The notes: a model not told the origin generated them from the letters alone. A stretch of DNA of 35,214 nt from Alphaproteobacteria bacterium (GCA_018000295.1 JAGNKE010000027.1:1-35214), one strand, 5' to 3'; shown: positions 1 through 7,846, numbered from the stretch's first letter. Numbers and translations are program-made.

Positions 1-124
1 AGCATTTTCCGCTATTTTTGAAGGAGTGCGAATGGAGATTTAATAACCCGTCTCCGAAAGCGCAATTAAAACAAATTAAACAATGGATTAAGGTATATAT
101 GGGCTAGTTATCTGGTACAGCCCC
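1..124 (+). mobile_element. IS1595-family (IS1016-like) element, 3' end with terminal repeat
   Basis: The frame starting at base 3 reads the C-terminus of an IS1595/ISXO2-type DDE transposase (HFPLFLKECEWRFN, then a Lys/Gln-rich tail) and stops at TAG 105-107. The non-coding end closes with the complement of GGGGCTGTACCAGATAAC, which matches the style of IS1016-group inverted repeats. The same roughly 125 bp recurs inverted at 35089-35214. Only the 3' end lies in the window. The family call rests on the FLKECEWRFN motif and the terminal repeat, from memory of the family rather than a search. Confidence 0.82.
3..107 (+). pseudogene. IS1595-family transposase, C-terminal 34 residues (cut by window edge)
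   Basis: This is the 3' tail of a transposase gene whose body lies outside the window. The visible peptide begins HFPLFLKECEWRFN and ends KVYMG before the TAG. IS1595-family transposases end in this kind of aromatic and basic segment after the last catalytic residue of the DDE domain, so no catalytic residue is visible here. The gene may be intact outside the window. It is marked partial because of the edge, not because of a visible lesion. Confidence 0.75.
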
Positions 125-125
125 T

Positions 126-377
126 ATAAAAATTGACAATCTTGATACCCCAACCGCAAACGGTAGTCTGTGGATTGATATTGAAGATGTGAGAACCCGC
201 CAAATCGAAGGAGCGAGATATAAGGTTTCTGACAACGAGCATTATTCGCTGTTCTCTTTCTATTGCAAAAGCTTCAGCGCAGAACTGATCGAGGAAATAA
301 AAAACGGCGGCCCCGCAAAGAGCCGCCGTTCTAAAAAAATCAACACGCCGCGAAATCACTTCGCCTTCGTGTACTGA
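126..377 (+). pseudogene. Possible 3' remnant of a gene cut by the left IS copy
   Basis: The frame is open directly from the IS border to a stop at 377 and reads IKIDNLDTPTANGSLWIDIED and onward, a plausible protein-like composition with alternating hydrophobic and acidic residues. The last part runs through the terminator stem at 303-330, which argues that the natural C-terminus may lie before it or that the frame is fortuitous. I recognise no family. If real, it is the tail of a gene whose front was removed by the IS insertion. Confidence 0.3.
299..330 (-). terminator. Rho-independent terminator of the DUF1579 gene
   Basis: A perfect 8-bp stem AACGGCGG (303-310) pairs with CCGCCGTT (323-330) around a 12-nt loop. 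On the minus strand the stem is followed by a short T-run, so it terminates transcription coming from the gene that ends at 356. There is no T-run on the plus-strand side. Confidence 0.8.
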
Positions 378-1033
378 ATCTCCATCATCTTGAATTCCGC
401 ACCGCCCGTCGGGTCGGTCGCGTGCATCGTGTAGCTGTAATGATCCGCGTCGATGAATTTCAGCTCGTTGCGGAAGCTGCGCTTGGCCCCGGTCATGGGG
501 CAACTCGCCTCGGCCTTCTCGGTGATCGTCTGGGTCGCCTCGTCAAAGGTTCCCGTGCTGATCATCATGCCGGTGGCAAAACTGTCGTACCACACGCCCT
601 GATAATGCTGGGCGATGTTATCGTAGCCCGTCAGCGCCTGCCCCTCGAACGGGGTCTCGGTCCCGCCCATATTCATCGTGCCGGAAACTTTGGACACCAG
701 GAACCGCCCGCCATAAACCATGGCGTTCTCGGAGGTTCCGGTGGATTGCTCGGCCGGAGCATCCGCCGTTTTCTGCATGGTGGACGTATAGGTCCAGGAA
801 CCAACCAGCGTTTCCAGCTTCTTGTGCATCTCGCCCGGCTGCATCATCGCCATCATCTTGGCCATCTCTTCGGCGCTTGGTCCGGCAGGAGCAGCCTCAG
901 TCGCAGGAGGAGCGGCTTCTGTGGCAGGAACCGCCTCGGTCGCAGGTGCGGCGGTTTCTTCCGCAAAGCTTAGCGTGGGAACGGCAAACGCCAGCGTTCC
1001 AGCCAGCAAAGTTGTGACGAGCAGTTTTTTCAT
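356..1033 (-). CDS. Secreted DUF1579 domain protein
   Basis: A 225-residue exported protein. The ATG at 1033 is preceded by AAGGAG with 7-nt spacing, so I prefer it to the TTG two codons upstream. Residues 1-24 form a signal peptide (MKKLLVTTLLAGTLAFAVP, cleavage near SFA-EE). Residues 25-50 are a low-complexity linker of PATEA-like repeats. The rest is a DUF1579 domain, recognised by the HKKLETLVGSWTY opening, GGRFLVSKVSG, ALTGYDN and the closing FKMMEIQYTK. DUF1579 proteins are lipocalin-like beta-rich proteins with no assigned biochemical role. The gene stands alone with its own terminator at 299-330. Confidence 0.85.
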   Translation of the reverse strand: MKKLLVTTLLAGTLAFAVPTLSFAEETAAPATEAVPATEAAPPATEAAPAGPSAEEMAKMMAMMQPGEMHKKLETLVGSWTYTSTMQKTADAPAEQSTGTSENAMVYGGRFLVSKVSGTMNMGGTETPFEGQALTGYDNIAQHYQGVWYDSFATGMMISTGTFDEATQTITEKAEASCPMTGAKRSFRNELKFIDADHYSYTMHATDPTGGAEFKMMEIQYTKAK

Positions 1034-1124
1034 GGGCAATTCTCCTTGAAATGAAGTGGAAAAAATCTTTTATGAAACGTGAAGGAGACTAGCACCCTTC
1101 GGCAGGAGATGACAAGAATACAAG

Positions 1125-1436
1125 TTACTCAACCACCCGGCAGGATGGCGCTTGCTCCGGACACATCGCCTCGGGAGGGCAGGGTTTAGGCGGCTTGTAG
1201 CACTCCGCCCGCGCCTTCAGCGGGTCCAAATAGCGGATACATTCGACCCGCGCATTGATATCGTTCGCGTACTTTGTCCCCTGCGTAACATAATCCTTGT
1301 TCACGGCGCCAAGGTAACAGCCTCCGCCGACGATCCGGCAATCGGAGTCCATGGAACACATCGTCCATTCAAACGGCATCTGGGCGAAGACGGGCATGGA
1401 AAATAAGCATAAAGTCAGGACAAAAAGATAACGCAT
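1125..1436 (-). CDS. Small secreted cysteine-rich protein
   Basis: 103 residues beginning MRYLFVLTLCLFSMPVFA, a clear signal peptide with cleavage after VFA. The mature part of about 85 residues holds eight cysteines (WTMC, SDC, GGC, VEC, AEC, KPC, AMC, SC), consistent with a disulfide-stabilised periplasmic domain. A longer frame to 1490 exists, but its extra N-terminus would bury the signal peptide, so the ATG at 1436 is chosen. It is divergent from the TetR gene at 1525, with an operator-like palindrome in the 88-bp gap. I do not recognise the family. Confidence 0.7.
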   Translation of the reverse strand: MRYLFVLTLCLFSMPVFAQMPFEWTMCSMDSDCRIVGGGCYLGAVNKDYVTQGTKYANDINARVECIRYLDPLKARAECYKPPKPCPPEAMCPEQAPSCRVVE

Positions 1437-1450
1437 GAAGCGCCCCGTAT

Positions 1451-1480
1451 TTGACAGACCGGAATGAATAAGAATAAAGT
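1451..1480 (+). promoter_or_regulatory. Candidate sigma70 promoter of the TetR gene
   Basis: A consensus TTGACA at 1451-1456 is followed after 18 bp by TAAAGT at 1475-1480 (four of six matches to TATAAT). The predicted start lies inside the palindrome at 1477-1496, so a bound repressor would block it. Confidence 0.5.
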
Positions 1481-1496
1481 GAGTATACATTCACTT
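1477..1496. promoter_or_regulatory. TetR-type palindromic operator
   Basis: AAGTGA at 1477-1482 and TCACTT at 1491-1496 are perfect inverted arms around an 8-bp centre. It lies between the divergent genes at 1436 (minus) and 1525 (plus) and overlaps the candidate -10 element. Size and placement fit an autoregulating TetR dimer site. The assignment is inferred from position. Confidence 0.5.
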
Positions 1497-1524
1497 ATAG
1501 CGGCGTGCAAGGAATTTTTAGACC

Positions 1525-2091
1525 ATGAACAAGGGAGAAAGAACCAAACAGAAAATCTCAAGAGAATCCCTCAAGCTCTTCGTGGCAAAGGGAATCAAGG
1601 AAACCAGCATCAAGGACATCGCTGCGAAAACCGGAATTTCTGAAGGGGCCATGTATCGGCACTACGCCAGCAAGGAAATGCTGGCAAAAGACCTGTTCCT
1701 CTCGAACTACCTGCGTTATGCTGAAAGGCTGGAGTCTCTGTGTAAGCAACAGCACGATTTGAAAAGCAAAATTTCCGCCATGGTTCATTATTTCTGCCGC
1801 GAGTTCGATCAGGACCGTATTCTGTTCAGCTACCTTCTTCTCTCGCGTCATTCTGAGTTGAAAAAACTCACCGGGCAGATCAAAGGTCCGGTTGTAGTCG
1901 TACGCACACAGATCGAACAAGCGATAAAGCAAAAGGAAATCGAAAATGCAAACCCGGAGGTCTTGACGGCGATGATCCTGGGAGTCGTTCTGGAAACCGC
2001 GCAATTCATCCTTTACGGACGCATCAAGGAAACAATGTCCGAACTCGCCGACAGCCTGACCCAAGCCTGCTGGAAAATCGCTGGGAAATAA
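1525..2091 (+). CDS. TetR/AcrR family transcriptional regulator
   Basis: 188 residues, normal TetR length. Residues 1-50 form the TetR_N helix-turn-helix: RTKQKISRESLKLFVAKG, TSIKDIAAKTGISEGAMYRHY, then KEMLAKDLF. The remaining helical part is a ligand-binding and dimerisation domain without a recognisable ligand signature. AAGGA at 1509-1513 precedes the ATG. It is probably a repressor that controls itself, and possibly the divergent secreted protein, through the palindrome at 1477-1496. No transporter or enzyme gene typical of TetR regulons is adjacent, so the regulon is unknown. Confidence 0.92.
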   Translation: MNKGERTKQKISRESLKLFVAKGIKETSIKDIAAKTGISEGAMYRHYASKEMLAKDLFLSNYLRYAERLESLCKQQHDLKSKISAMVHYFCREFDQDRILFSYLLLSRHSELKKLTGQIKGPVVVVRTQIEQAIKQKEIENANPEVLTAMILGVVLETAQFILYGRIKETMSELADSLTQACWKIAGK

Positions 2092-2115
2092 ACGTCCAGA
2101 TCGGTATTTTTGCTT

Positions 2116-3381
2116 CTATTTCTTCGCCACGCCGAGGAAATCAAGCTGCCAGTCCAGTTCTTCCTCCGTCATCGGGTAATCCGTCCCACCCTTCGGATAC
2201 AAAAGATTTTTTGGCGGCACCTGCGCCAGGTCGCGCTGCAGGGTCAGCGCCGTCCGCATGGACAGCCCCGCCTTCCAGCAGATGGCCACAATCGGCTTGG
2301 CCGACCGCGCTCCGAAGATATCCTTGATGGTCTCTTCCTTGACCCCTGCCAGATGCGCCAGCGCCGCAGTGACGAAATCGGTCTCCCGCACAGCCAGCGC
2401 GTCCGTGATGGCCTCATCGGTCAACTCACCCTTCTTCGCCATGCGCTTGACACGCTGCTCGACCGTTTCGGGCTTTTTGGAATCGCCGCGGATGAAATCC
2501 AGCCTCCGCCGGAAGACTTCGGAGATTTCTTCCGCCATCGCCCCGTCGAAATCCGGCCGCTGCATGAGAAGGTCGCGCACAGCCGCATCCACGAATTCCG
2601 CCAGTTCCTTGGCCAGGGCGAACGGCAGGAAGGGCCGCACCGCCACAGGCTCCTGCCAGTCCTTGTAATCCCGCGCCCGCTCGACGATTTTCTGCAAAGT
2701 CTCCAGAGCAATGTCCGCCCCGCGGTTCCGCAGCAGTACCTTCCCGCCGGGGATATCATCCACGTTGATAACCGCCGCCGAGACCATTTTGCTCACCGTA
2801 CTCCGCCCCGCAATCGCCTGCACCACCCAACTCGCCGGATGGCTCTTGAGGATATCCAGCAGATCGCGGTCCGACAGCGCCGCGCAAAAGCGCAAAATCG
2901 GCTCGGACACATCCCGCTCCACATCCCGCGCCAGTTCCGCCGCCACTTTCGGCGGCGCATAGGCATGGTCTTTCAGGGTGCTGGACAGCGCCAGCCGGAT
3001 TTTCAGAACCTCATCCAGCGCCAGTGTCCCCAGCGCCTGCACGGCAAACGCGTAAAGCTGCGATTGCTTGTCAGCGCTCAAACTCGGCAGCAGCGACACC
3101 AGCCGCGCCGCCAGAGCAAGGCGCACATCCGGGCTTTGGTCCCGCGCCAGAAAGGGCGAAACATGAACGGGCATGGTTTCATTGTTGGCCACCGCCTGCC
3201 GGACGCCCGCATCCGGGTCATTCTGCGCGAGGAAATAGAGGATTTCCGGATGCGTCTTGCGGTTCTTCGCCAGACTTAAACGCTGCGGAACGGTCCCGGT
3301 CGTCGCGATGTTTTTCTCGCGCTCGTAACGGTTCGCCCGGTCCTTCTTCTGCCACGTAAACACACTCAGGAATTTTTGCAT
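2116..3381 (-). CDS. DUF2336 domain protein (alphaproteobacterial HEAT-like)
   Basis: 421 residues from the ATG at 3381; a GTG three codons upstream is possible and neither start has a clear ribosome-binding site. The sequence is a string of amphipathic helices with HEAT-like features (QNDPDAGVRQAVANNETMP, RDQSPDVRLALAARLV, LSDRDLLDILKSHPASWVVQAIAGR, the last typical of DUF2336). DUF2336 is largely confined to Alphaproteobacteria and has no established activity; a scaffold or regulatory role is the usual inference. It is convergent with the TetR gene. The long open frame on the opposite strand is a shadow of this gene. Confidence 0.8.
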   Translation of the reverse strand: MQKFLSVFTWQKKDRANRYEREKNIATTGTVPQRLSLAKNRKTHPEILYFLAQNDPDAGVRQAVANNETMPVHVSPFLARDQSPDVRLALAARLVSLLPSLSADKQSQLYAFAVQALGTLALDEVLKIRLALSSTLKDHAYAPPKVAAELARDVERDVSEPILRFCAALSDRDLLDILKSHPASWVVQAIAGRSTVSKMVSAAVINVDDIPGGKVLLRNRGADIALETLQKIVERARDYKDWQEPVAVRPFLPFALAKELAEFVDAAVRDLLMQRPDFDGAMAEEISEVFRRRLDFIRGDSKKPETVEQRVKRMAKKGELTDEAITDALAVRETDFVTAALAHLAGVKEETIKDIFGARSAKPIVAICWKAGLSMRTALTLQRDLAQVPPKNLLYPKGGTDYPMTEEELDWQLDFLGVAKK

Positions 3382-3540
3382 AAACCACACTACCCGATCA
3401 GAGAATAAAAATCATCTCCCCGCATAAAAACAAATCGAAAACCCTATGCAAAAATCATGACAGGTTGAATTCATTCTGTTTTACAGTATGTTGAAAGAAG
3501 ATTTTGTAATTTGAATGGATCAAAACGGAGCAACCCCCTC

Positions 3541-4152
3541 ATGACCATGAAGCTTTTCTATACACCGACCTCCCCCTACGCCCGCAAGGTCCGCATCGTC
3601 GCTCTCGAAAAGGGCTTACAGGATAAAATCTCCGAGGTCATTGCTCCACCATCCGATAATCCGCCGGAATTGCAGAAAACGAATCCCTTGGGCGCGATTC
3701 CCGCGCTGCTTCTTGAAAACGGGGAATCTATTTATGACAGCATGGTGATCGGCGCCTATCTTGACTCTCTTTCAAAGGACAATCCGCTATACCCCTCCTC
3801 CGGCATGGAAAAATTCCGCACCATGCGCGCCGAAGCCTTGGCCAACGGGGTCATGGAATCGGGCGTCGCCATCGTCTACGAACGCCGCCGCACCGACACC
3901 GGAGTCTCCCAGAAAATCGTCGATAAACACCTCAAGGCCATCGACCGCTGCCTGCCCGTCATGGAAAGCGAAAGCGCAAATTTTGGAAAGGATATTGATA
4001 TCCGCCAGATCGCCTTCGGCGCCGCTCTGGGCTACATCGCCTTCCGCCTGCCGGAAGTGAACTGGCCCGCCAAAGCCCCCAAACTGGCGAAGTGGTACGA
4101 GGCTTTCAGCCAGCGCCCGTCCATTAAGGCAACAGAACCCAAAGACCTTTAA
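3541..4152 (+). CDS. Glutathione S-transferase family protein
   Basis: 203 residues, normal for a GST. The N-terminal thioredoxin-fold domain begins MTMKLFYTPTSPYARKVRIV; the Ser of SPYARK is in the position of the catalytic Ser/Tyr, and NPLGAIPALLLENGESIYDS holds the cis-Pro and the ES motif that contacts glutathione. Residues from about 85 onward are the helical GST_C domain. The start is ATG 3541 (or ATG 3547), with GGAG about 12 bp upstream; the TTG at 3511 is discarded because it adds a non-family extension. The substrate is unknown. A weak promoter-like pair TTGAAT/TATGTT lies at 3465-3492. Confidence 0.88.
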   Translation: MTMKLFYTPTSPYARKVRIVALEKGLQDKISEVIAPPSDNPPELQKTNPLGAIPALLLENGESIYDSMVIGAYLDSLSKDNPLYPSSGMEKFRTMRAEALANGVMESGVAIVYERRRTDTGVSQKIVDKHLKAIDRCLPVMESESANFGKDIDIRQIAFGAALGYIAFRLPEVNWPAKAPKLAKWYEAFSQRPSIKATEPKDL

Positions 4153-4206
4153 GACACCAAAATCACTCGCATAAATTTTATAGTGTCGCAAAAAGGCACT
4201 GCAGCA

Positions 4207-4658
4207 TTAAGGCTTGGGTATTATCGCTACAGACTCCTTGTCGATCTCAAGTCTTTTAGTTGGCAGTAAGGGTATCAAATTTCCCCATGAAGGAATTATT
4301 ACTTTAGCCACTTTTTCCGAAGCACTTCCCACAGGAAATGCAATCGCCTCTTGTGGTAAATTTACCTGCACGAAATAAGTAGTACCAGTCTTAATATAAA
4401 AGATAGACTCATTGTCAGCATTAGCCTTTAAACCATAAATGGTAATATCATCAATAATAGGATCACCCTCTGTTTTATATTTTTTGCCATCGCCAGCTTC
4501 GTCTTTTAGATAGTAGATATGCAAAGGAAGAATTAAATGAGATAGCGATGTATCACTCCAATTTTTTATACCGCAACGCCAAAAAAGAGCCTTCTCTTCT
4601 TCATTAGGCGCAAGATTTATTTTCTCTCCTTGACTACATGGAAAAGTAGGGATTTTTT
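4207..4658 (-). pseudogene. C-terminal part of a frameshifted membrane protein gene
   Basis: This frame is open from 4677 to the stop at 4207 but has no ATG or GTG at its head. It reads IPTFPCSQGEKINLAPNEEE, then an Ile/Leu-rich beta-type domain ending VAIIPKP. It overlaps the end of the frame at 4617-5048. Adding one base to the run of six T at 4653-4658 (six A on the coding strand) would join the two frames into one protein of roughly 280 residues. That points to a single gene with a homopolymer frameshift, by mutation, sequencing error or ribosomal slippage. The joined protein would be a two-helix membrane anchor plus an extracytoplasmic domain. No family recognised. Confidence 0.55.
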
Positions 4659-5048
4659 CGGCAATACTCTCATCGCTTCAGGTGTAAAAATAGTATAAAG
4701 GCTAATATACCCTTCATCAGGACAAACTTTAGGATCTTTGGCAGTAACACACTCTATACCAACAGTAATCCTTTCACTGTCTAGGCGTAATTGTGTTGCG
4801 TACGGAATTAAATGCCAAAACACAATAAGCGAACCGCAAATATAAGGATAAAATATAAAATTTTTAGCAAATATTCCCGATCGTAACAGGGAAGGTTTAC
4901 TTTTTGCCCAAACAACAAGCTTAGATTCCATCAAAGCTTTTGCTTTAGAATAAATTCCCAAACACGCTGTAATAAATGAAATAACAGCAACCACATACAG
5001 GCCACCGTCTCCCAAAACTACATAAAGCGTATGAATATATTCTTTCAT
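4617..5048 (-). CDS. N-terminal part of the frameshifted membrane protein
   Basis: 143 residues. Two transmembrane helices are evident: YVVAVISFITACLGIYS near residues 18-34 and FIFYPYICGSLIVFWHLI near 65-82. A soluble segment with two cysteines follows (IECVTAKDPKVCPDEG). The last dozen codons after PKK look non-native, and the following frame continues the protein better (see 4207-4658). The ATG at 5048 has no strong ribosome-binding site. Base composition is AT-rich compared with the neighbouring core genes, which suggests recent acquisition. Confidence 0.6.
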   Translation of the reverse strand: MKEYIHTLYVVLGDGGLYVVAVISFITACLGIYSKAKALMESKLVVWAKSKPSLLRSGIFAKNFIFYPYICGSLIVFWHLIPYATQLRLDSERITVGIECVTAKDPKVCPDEGYISLYTIFTPEAMRVLPKKSLLFHVVKERK

Positions 5049-5121
5049 AAATTAAAATGTAACGAAAACCCAAGTAGAGTCAAAAACATACGTCTAAAAA
5101 ATTAACAAGAAAAGGCATTTG

Positions 5122-5150
5122 AAATACGGAAAGCTAGAAAGCCCGTATTT
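5122..5150 (-). terminator. Possible terminator downstream of zapE
   Basis: AAATACGG (5122-5129) and CCGTATTT (5143-5150) form an 8-bp stem with a 13-nt loop just after the stop of the minus-strand operon. The stem is AT-rich and the following T-run on the minus strand is short (TTT), so this is tentative. Confidence 0.35.
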
Positions 5151-5182
5151 GCAGGTCTTTAGAAAAGTTGCGATCATCGCAC

Positions 5183-6289
5183 TCAGGGATACCCCTCGCT
5201 CTGCATTTCCTGCAGGCGGGAGATGGTGCGCTGGAACTCGAAACTATGATCGTGCCCGGCATAAAGCTTCTCGGGCCGCGCCTCCGCCGAAATCACCACC
5301 CGCACCCGCTTGTCGTAAAGCGCGTCGATCAGATTCATCAGGCGTTTCGCCTCGTTCCGCCGATCGTATTTCAGCGCCGGAACGTTTTCCAGCAAGACCG
5401 TATGGAAATTCCGCGCAATCGTGACGTAATCCTCCGCCCCCAGCGGCTGCTCGCAGAGCTGCGAGAAGGTAAACCGCGCCACGCCCTTGGCCGTCCGCAC
5501 AGGCAGCCGCCGCCCTTTGACGAACAGCTTTTCCTCCAGCGCAGGCGCCTGTCCGGTCAAAAGGCCGAACAATGCATCCATCTTCTGCTCGGTCGCCCGC
5601 CCCAGCGGCGTGAAATACGTCCCCTCCTCGGCCAGCGCCCGCGCCCGGTAATCGTGCGGACTATCCAGATAAACGATCTCCATTTTCTCCTTGAGCAGCG
5701 CGATGAAGGGCAGAAAACGCTCGCGCTGCAGCCCGCCCTCATACAGCCGATCCGGCGGCCAGTTCGTCGTCGCCACCACGATCACGCCCTTCTCGAACAA
5801 AAGCCGGAACAGGCGCCCCAGGATCATCGCATCCGCCACGTCGGTAATATGGAATTCATCGAAGCACAGCACTTTCGATCTCTGGAAAATCAACTCGCCC
5901 AGCGAAGGCAGCGCCTGATCCACCGCCCCGCCGTTGATCGTATCCTCTGACCGCCGCGTATGGATGTAATCATGCACTTCGATCATGAATTCGTGGAAAT
6001 GCACCCGCCGCTTGCCGATTGCCAGCGGCAGACAGGAAAAAAACAAATCCATCAGCATGGATTTGCCGCGCCCGACGCCGCCATGCAGGTAAACCCCGAG
6101 AGGAGACGCCTCCGCCTTGCCCTTGCCGGAAACCTTCTCGAAAAAGCTCATCCGGGGCTTTTTCTCCGCCTCCAGAAGCTCATCGTAAAGCCGTTGCAGG
6201 GATTTCACCGCCGCGCCCTGCGCCGGATCGAGATGCAGTTCCCCCTTCAGCAGCTTTTCCGAATACAGGCTAAGCGGCGTGTGTGTCAT
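5183..6289 (-). CDS. zapE: Cell division protein ZapE (AFG1-like P-loop ATPase)
   Basis: 368 residues from the ATG at 6289; an upstream in-frame ATG at 6316 would add nine residues. Walker A is HGGVGRGKS near residues 69-77 and Walker B is LCFDEFH near 141-147, followed by VVATTNWPPDRLYEGGLQR, the sensor region typical of AFG1/ZapE. In gammaproteobacteria ZapE is an FtsZ-associated ATPase that helps constriction under low oxygen or heat; the mitochondrial homolog AFG1/LACE1 works in respiratory-complex quality control. The start overlaps the 3' end of tatC by 20 bp, so it is probably co-transcribed with the tat genes. In many Alphaproteobacteria it sits elsewhere, near mdh or suc genes. Confidence 0.92.
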   Translation of the reverse strand: MTHTPLSLYSEKLLKGELHLDPAQGAAVKSLQRLYDELLEAEKKPRMSFFEKVSGKGKAEASPLGVYLHGGVGRGKSMLMDLFFSCLPLAIGKRRVHFHEFMIEVHDYIHTRRSEDTINGGAVDQALPSLGELIFQRSKVLCFDEFHITDVADAMILGRLFRLLFEKGVIVVATTNWPPDRLYEGGLQRERFLPFIALLKEKMEIVYLDSPHDYRARALAEEGTYFTPLGRATEQKMDALFGLLTGQAPALEEKLFVKGRRLPVRTAKGVARFTFSQLCEQPLGAEDYVTIARNFHTVLLENVPALKYDRRNEAKRLMNLIDALYDKRVRVVISAEARPEKLYAGHDHSFEFQRTISRLQEMQSEGYP

Positions 6290-7088
6290 TGTGCGGTTTA
6301 TTCTCTGGGTTTGCATCGGAGTGCGGCGCGACCATGCGGATCATGAGAATGGAGAGTTCATAAAGCCCCATCAGGGGAACAGCCAGCAGAATTTGACTCA
6401 GAACGTCCGGCGGCGTCAAGATCGCCGCAACGGTGAAGATAAGGATAATCATATACCGCCTCTGCTTCGCAAGCCAGTCCGGTGTGATGATTCCCACAAA
6501 TCCGAGCAGGGTGAGGAACACCGGCATCTGAAAACACAACCCGAACGCGAAGATCAGGGTCATAATCAGGTCAAGATACTCACTGACCCGTGCCTCTAAT
6601 TGTATCGGCAGCACCGCCTCCTGTGCGCTCATCTGAAAACTCAGAAAAAACGGCCAGGCCATGGGAAGAACAAGATAATAAACGCAGGCCGCCCCGAGAA
6701 AAAATAAAACGGGCGTCGCCGCCAGAAAAGGAAGAAAAGCCTTACGTTCTTTTTCATAAAGACCGGGCGCTATAAAAATCCAGACTTGAATCAAAAGAAT
6801 AGGAAACGTGATGAAAATACCGGAAAACAACGCAACTTTCAGATAGGTGAAAAAAGCTTCGGTCAGGTTCGTATAGATAAGCCGGTTCGTATCTCCCGGC
6901 CCCATCGCCTCCGCAAGTGGAGTCACAAGAAAATTGTATATGTCGCTGACAAAGAAATAACAAATGAGTGTGCTTAAGAACATGGTTGAAAAAACCCAGA
7001 TAAGCCTCCGACGCAAGTCGAGCAGATGCCCCATCAACGGTTGTTTTGTATGCTCAAGAGTTTCGTTTTCCAGATTCACGGAAGTCAT
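6270..7088 (-). CDS. tatC: Sec-independent protein translocase TatC
   Basis: 272 residues, six predicted membrane helices. Family landmarks are HLLDLRRRLIW at the N-terminus (receptor region for the twin-arginine signal, with Asp where Glu is more common), IQVWIFIAPGLYEKER in the first periplasmic loop region, FGLCFQMPVFL, and the late TPPDVLSQILLAVPLMGLYE. TatC with TatB recognises RR signal peptides and recruits TatA to export folded proteins. The start overlaps the tatB stop by 4 bp (ATGA type), indicating translational coupling. The C-terminal tail is short, hydrophilic and variable. Confidence 0.97.
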   Translation of the reverse strand: MTSVNLENETLEHTKQPLMGHLLDLRRRLIWVFSTMFLSTLICYFFVSDIYNFLVTPLAEAMGPGDTNRLIYTNLTEAFFTYLKVALFSGIFITFPILLIQVWIFIAPGLYEKERKAFLPFLAATPVLFFLGAACVYYLVLPMAWPFFLSFQMSAQEAVLPIQLEARVSEYLDLIMTLIFAFGLCFQMPVFLTLLGFVGIITPDWLAKQRRYMIILIFTVAAILTPPDVLSQILLAVPLMGLYELSILMIRMVAPHSDANPENKPHNDTHAA

Positions 7089-7390
7089 ACGTCACCCCCT
7101 TCCGCTTTTTCCATATCCGGATTTTTCGCTGCCTCAGGATGATCCTCCTCCGCATCGGCCTCCGCCTCGTTAAAATCCTTCTCCTCGAAATTCACCGACT
7201 TACGGAGATCGTCCAGATCCGCCTCCCGCATCAGATCGTCAAACTGCTGCGACAGCGCATATTTAACGTAATGAATCCGCCGCACGATCCGTCCGAAAAA
7301 GACCATGACCTTCGGCAACTCCTCCGGCCCGATCAGGATCACAGCGAGCGCCGCGATCAGCAAAAGCTCCTGCCAACCCACATCCAGCAT
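7085..7390 (-). CDS. tatB: Sec-independent protein translocase TatB
   Basis: 101 residues. An N-terminal transmembrane helix (QELLLIAALAVILIGPEELP) is followed by an amphipathic helix (KVMVFFGRIVRRIHYVKYAL) and an acidic, disordered tail. The Glu in the membrane helix, the GPEELP hinge and the MLDVGWQELL start are TatB signatures that separate it from TatA. It partners TatC as the receptor for twin-arginine substrates. It is separated from tatA by an unrelated membrane protein gene (7433-7843). Confidence 0.93.
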   Translation of the reverse strand: MLDVGWQELLLIAALAVILIGPEELPKVMVFFGRIVRRIHYVKYALSQQFDDLMREADLDDLRKSVNFEEKDFNEAEADAEEDHPEAAKNPDMEKAEGGDV

Positions 7391-7432
7391 CGAAATCTCT
7401 CATCCAAACGCGAAAATTAAAACCCAGCGCCG

Positions 7433-7843
7433 CTAAAGGAACAAATCCACGCATAACTTTAAGCCAGCCACATATCCCGGCACAACCACCAAAGCATTGG
7501 CGACAATCGCCATGTTCAAAAGCATGGATTTCTCATCGTCCGTAAGATCGTCATAGCTCTTGAGTTCCTGCTCCGCCTGCCCGGTTTCCTGCACCGAGGC
7601 GTAAAACTCCCACATCAACCCGTAAATCAGCATGGGAATAAGCACCCAACCGAATTTCCCCGCCCAGTCAGGATGAAAAAACCCGATGACGAATACAAAG
7701 GAAAAACAACAGGAGATGGCCGAAGCACAGGCAGCGCGGGGATTGCGCTTCCAGTCTTCAAAAATGCCCGCCACCGTGAAGGCAAAGAGAACGACGAGGT
7801 AAAGCGATGCCCACCACGGCACGGAAAGCGTGCCTACATCCAT
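7433..7843 (-). CDS. Unknown membrane protein inserted between tatA and tatB
   Basis: 136 residues with about four hydrophobic helices: WWASLYLVVLFAFTVAGIF, ISCCFSFVFVIGFFH, GWVLIPMLIYGLMWEFY, and a C-terminal LLNMAIVANALVVVPGYVAG. An acidic loop (QAEQELKSYDDLTDDEKSM) precedes the last helix. It begins 3 bp after the tatA stop and ends 42 bp before tatB, so it is part of the same transcript. I do not recognise a family. Its position suggests either a Tat-linked accessory factor or a passenger in a strong operon; the sequence does not decide. Confidence 0.75.
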   Translation of the reverse strand: MDVGTLSVPWWASLYLVVLFAFTVAGIFEDWKRNPRAACASAISCCFSFVFVIGFFHPDWAGKFGWVLIPMLIYGLMWEFYASVQETGQAEQELKSYDDLTDDEKSMLLNMAIVANALVVVPGYVAGLKLCVDLFL

Positions 7844-7846
7844 GGA

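Noticed and set aside
880..965. Possible DNA tandem repeat array
   Set aside because: It is the PATEA-type linker of the DUF1579 protein; the units are imperfect and coding, with no sign of a CRISPR or minisatellite.
2110..3279. 389-codon plus-strand open frame
   Set aside because: Antisense shadow of the DUF2336 gene; Arg/His/Pro/Gln-rich composition and no ribosome-binding site.
7385..7843. Idea that the gene between tatA and tatB starts with a copied tatB head (MDVG versus MLDVGW)
   Set aside because: Only about four residues agree and the DNA does not align further, unlike the erpA heads.
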